7,914 nucleotides of DNA from the NCBI GenBank assembly GCA_025359005.1, contig JANYHP010000604.1, positions 1-7,914 of the forward strand, written 5' to 3'. Below the pieces are notes generated by a model. That model had not been told where the DNA came from and searched no databases. It worked only from the letters and a program-made list of their open reading frames with translations. Shown piece after piece: positions 5,750 to 7,914 of this stretch. The position numbers were made by a program, and so were the translations under genes. Position 1 is the stretch's first letter; each line of letters begins with the position of its first letter. This DNA is from Hyphomicrobiaceae bacterium. GTDB lineage: Bacteria; Pseudomonadota; Alphaproteobacteria; Rhizobiales; Hyphomicrobiaceae.

Positions 5750-7897
5750 ATGTCCCTCGGCAACCTCTTTGGCGACCCTGACGAACCGGCGGCCGCGCCG
5801 GCAGCCCCCGCACACGCCCCAGACCTTCGCCCCCGCGCGCCCATCTTGCTCCCCGTCGCCCTCGACCAAACCTACGACTACCTGCTGCCCCCCGGCGCAT
5901 CCGTGCATGCCGGTCAGTTCGTCATGGTCCCCTTCGGCAACCAAAGTCGCATCGGCATCGTCTGGCGCAAACAGATCGGCGAAGCCAAAGCCATCGACCC
6001 GAAAAAAATGAAAACCATCGACACCGTGCTCGATGTCCCCGCGCTGCCCACCCTGTCGCTCGAATTCGCCGAGTGGATCGCCCGCTACACGCTCGCGCCC
6101 CTTGGCATGGTCGCGCGCATGCTGATGGCCGCCAGCGCCGTCTTCGAGCCGCAAAAGCCCCGCTTCGGCGTTCGCATCGTCGAAGATGGCCACCTGCCCC
6201 CGCGCATGACCCCCGCTCGCCTCAAAGCCCTCGAGATCGCCGCCGACGGCCTCATCCGCTCCAAATCATCGCTCGCCGACGCCACCGGCTGCACCTCCGG
6301 CGTCATCGACGGCCTCGTTACCGCCGGCGCCCTCGTCGAAGTCGCCATCCCCGAGAAGCGCTTCCGCCCCCTGCACCACGATCACACCGTCGTGCAGTTC
6401 CAAGGCGCCCAGGCACAAGCCGTCGAAACGCTTCGCGCCAGTGTCGACGGCGCCAACTTCTCGGCATCCCTCCTCGACGGCGTCACCGGCTCCGGCAAGA
6501 CCGAAGTCTATTTCGAAGCCGTCGCCCGCACTTTGGCCGCCGGCCACCAGTGCGCAATCCTGCTGCCCGAAATCGCGCTCACCTCGCAATTCATGGATCG
6601 CTTCACCCGCCGCTTCGGCGCCCCGCCGGCCGAATGGCACTCAGCGCTTTCGCCTATCGAGCGTGCGCGCGTCTGGCGCGCCGCCGCCTCCGGCGAAGCG
6701 CAAGTCATAGTCGGCGCCCGCAGCGCGTTGTTCCTGCCCTATGCCGATCTCGGCCTCATCGTCGTCGACGAAGAGCACGACCAGGGCTTCAAGCAAGATG
6801 ACCGCGTCCACTACCAGGCGCGCGACATGGCCGTCGTGCGCGCCTCACTCGGCAAAATCCCGATCGTACTCGCCTCCGCGACGCCGTCCATCGAGAGCCA
6901 CGTCAACGCCCGCACCGGTCGTTATCGCCACATCGTCCTGCCCAGCCGCTTCTCCGGCACGGAACTGCCCGCCATCACCGCCATCGACCTGCGCGCCCAG
7001 CAGCCCGACAAAGGCCGCTGGCTCGCCCCCCAACTCGTCGAAGCCATCGCCGAGACCTTGCAGAAAGGCCAGCAAACACTGCTCTTTCTCAACCGTCGCG
7101 GCTACGCACCGCTGACGCTATGCCGCAAATGCGGCCACAAGTTCGATTGCCCCCAGTGCACCGCCTGGCTCGTCGAGCACCGCTTCCGCAACCGGCTCAA
7201 CTGCCACCACTGCGGTTTTTCGATGCCGATCCCCGAGCGCTGCCCCCACTGCCAGGCCGAAAAATCCATGACCGCCTGCGGCCCCGGCGTCGAGCGCATC
7301 GCCGAGGAAGTCGCCGAACGCTTCCCCGACGCCACGCGCGCCCTCATGTCATCCGACTTGATCCCCGGATTGGTCGAGATGAGAGAAATGATCCACCAGA
7401 TCGAGCGCGGCGAAATCCAGATCATTATCGGCACGCAGATCGTCGCCAAGGGCCACCACTTCCCCGATCTCTCCACCGTCGGCATTGTCGACGGCGATCT
7501 CGGCCTCGCCCAGGGTGCCGACCCGCGCTCGGGCGAACGCACGTTCCAGCTTCTGCATCAGGTCACCGGCCGCGCCGGGCGCTCGTTCGCCAACGGCCGC
7601 GGCTTTATCCAGACCTACAATCCCGAGCACCCGGTGATGGACGCCATCATCAAGGGCGACCGCGAGATGTTCCTCGAACGCGAGATCCACATCCGCCAGG
7701 CCGGCCTGCTGCCCCCCTACGGCCGCCTCGTCGCCATCGTTGTCACCTCGCGCGACAAGGAAACCGCCGAACTGATCGCCCGCGACATCGCCAACCGCGC
7801 GCCCGCCGCTGAACGCATCTCGGTACTCGGCCCCGCCGAAGCCCCCATCGCTGTCGTCCGCGGCCGATATAGATGGCGACCGCTGCTGTCGCACTAG
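5750..7897 (+). CDS. priA: Primosomal protein N', replication restart helicase PriA (C-terminus shortened)
   Basis: A 715-residue PriA, the 3'-to-5' superfamily 2 helicase that recognises stalled forks and starts primosome reassembly. The N-terminal DNA-binding part begins near ILLPVALDQTYDYLLPPG (32-49). Helicase motifs follow: Walker A GVTGSGKTE (244-252, K250), DEEH (340-343), and motif VI QVTGRAGR (604-611). Eight zinc-binding Cys lie at 458, 461, 467, 470, 485, 488, 498 and 501. The start is uncertain: ATG 5750 avoids a 37-residue leader (from 5639) with non-coding character, but neither start has a clear ribosome binding site. The protein ends RGRYRWRPLLSH then TAG, whereas the family normally continues some 35-50 residues after this point into the rest of the C-terminal domain. 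The last codons (CGA-TAT-AGA) are unlike the rest of the gene. A frameshift, sequence error or real truncation are all possible. Confidence 0.95.
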   Translation: MSLGNLFGDPDEPAAAPAAPAHAPDLRPRAPILLPVALDQTYDYLLPPGASVHAGQFVMVPFGNQSRIGIVWRKQIGEAKAIDPKKMKTIDTVLDVPALPTLSLEFAEWIARYTLAPLGMVARMLMAASAVFEPQKPRFGVRIVEDGHLPPRMTPARLKALEIAADGLIRSKSSLADATGCTSGVIDGLVTAGALVEVAIPEKRFRPLHHDHTVVQFQGAQAQAVETLRASVDGANFSASLLDGVTGSGKTEVYFEAVARTLAAGHQCAILLPEIALTSQFMDRFTRRFGAPPAEWHSALSPIERARVWRAAASGEAQVIVGARSALFLPYADLGLIVVDEEHDQGFKQDDRVHYQARDMAVVRASLGKIPIVLASATPSIESHVNARTGRYRHIVLPSRFSGTELPAITAIDLRAQQPDKGRWLAPQLVEAIAETLQKGQQTLLFLNRRGYAPLTLCRKCGHKFDCPQCTAWLVEHRFRNRLNCHHCGFSMPIPERCPHCQAEKSMTACGPGVERIAEEVAERFPDATRALMSSDLIPGLVEMREMIHQIERGEIQIIIGTQIVAKGHHFPDLSTVGIVDGDLGLAQGADPRSGERTFQLLHQVTGRAGRSFANGRGFIQTYNPEHPVMDAIIKGDREMFLEREIHIRQAGLLPPYGRLVAIVVTSRDKETAELIARDIANRAPAAERISVLGPAEAPIAVVRGRYRWRPLLSH

Positions 7898-7914
7898 CAC
7901 ACGGCAGTGCACTC

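Noticed and set aside
5420..6193. 257-codon open frame on the minus strand
   Set aside because: It is antisense to the N-terminal part of priA and extends into the control region; the Gly/Asp/Val-rich product is typical of a GC-rich shadow.
1..7914. tRNA, rRNA, CRISPR array, insertion sequence or prophage genes
   Set aside because: I looked for cloverleaf patterns, regularly spaced repeats, transposase motifs and terminal inverted repeats and saw none that hold up.

Overview
The window is GC-rich DNA, probably from an alphaproteobacterium. Protein-coding stretches strongly prefer C or G at third codon positions. The PriA helicase reads like alphaproteobacterial PriA, with the run ERTFQLLHQVTGRAGR followed by QTYNPEHPVM. 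This placement is inference from protein flavour; I cannot name a genus.

Layout. (1) Positions 1-270, minus strand: the first 90 codons of a GNAT acetyltransferase, running off the left edge. (2) 271-752: no convincing gene; one perfect hairpin. (3) 753-1208, plus: a two-CBS-domain protein. (4) 1209-1339: a convergent gap with two related hairpins sharing one arm sequence. (5) 3674 down to 1340, minus: a compact three-gene operon of a 6-pyruvoyl-tetrahydropterin-synthase-like protein, a family 4 glycosyltransferase and a class I SAM methyltransferase, with the last junction an ATGA overlap. (6) 3675-3908: a gap with a terminator-like hairpin, a cluster of TCAGCGA heptamers and a short reading frame resembling the start of a pteridine-reductase-like dehydrogenase. 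(7) 5404 down to 3909, minus: a LOG-type phosphoribohydrolase, then an exported NAGPA-type phosphodiester glycosidase. (8) 5405-5749: a divergent control region. (9) 5750-7897, plus: PriA, which stops several tens of residues short of the usual C-terminus.

The most interesting part is the three-gene operon. The pterin-synthase-like protein keeps the predicted pterin-anchoring Glu and two of three zinc His, but lacks the third zinc His and the Cys, Asp and His of the canonical active site. Coupled to a glycosyltransferase and a methyltransferase, it may serve a modified-pterin or other small-molecule pathway; that link is inference. The other genes (CBS sensor, LOG, PriA) are ordinary housekeeping or accessory functions with no evident tie to the operon.
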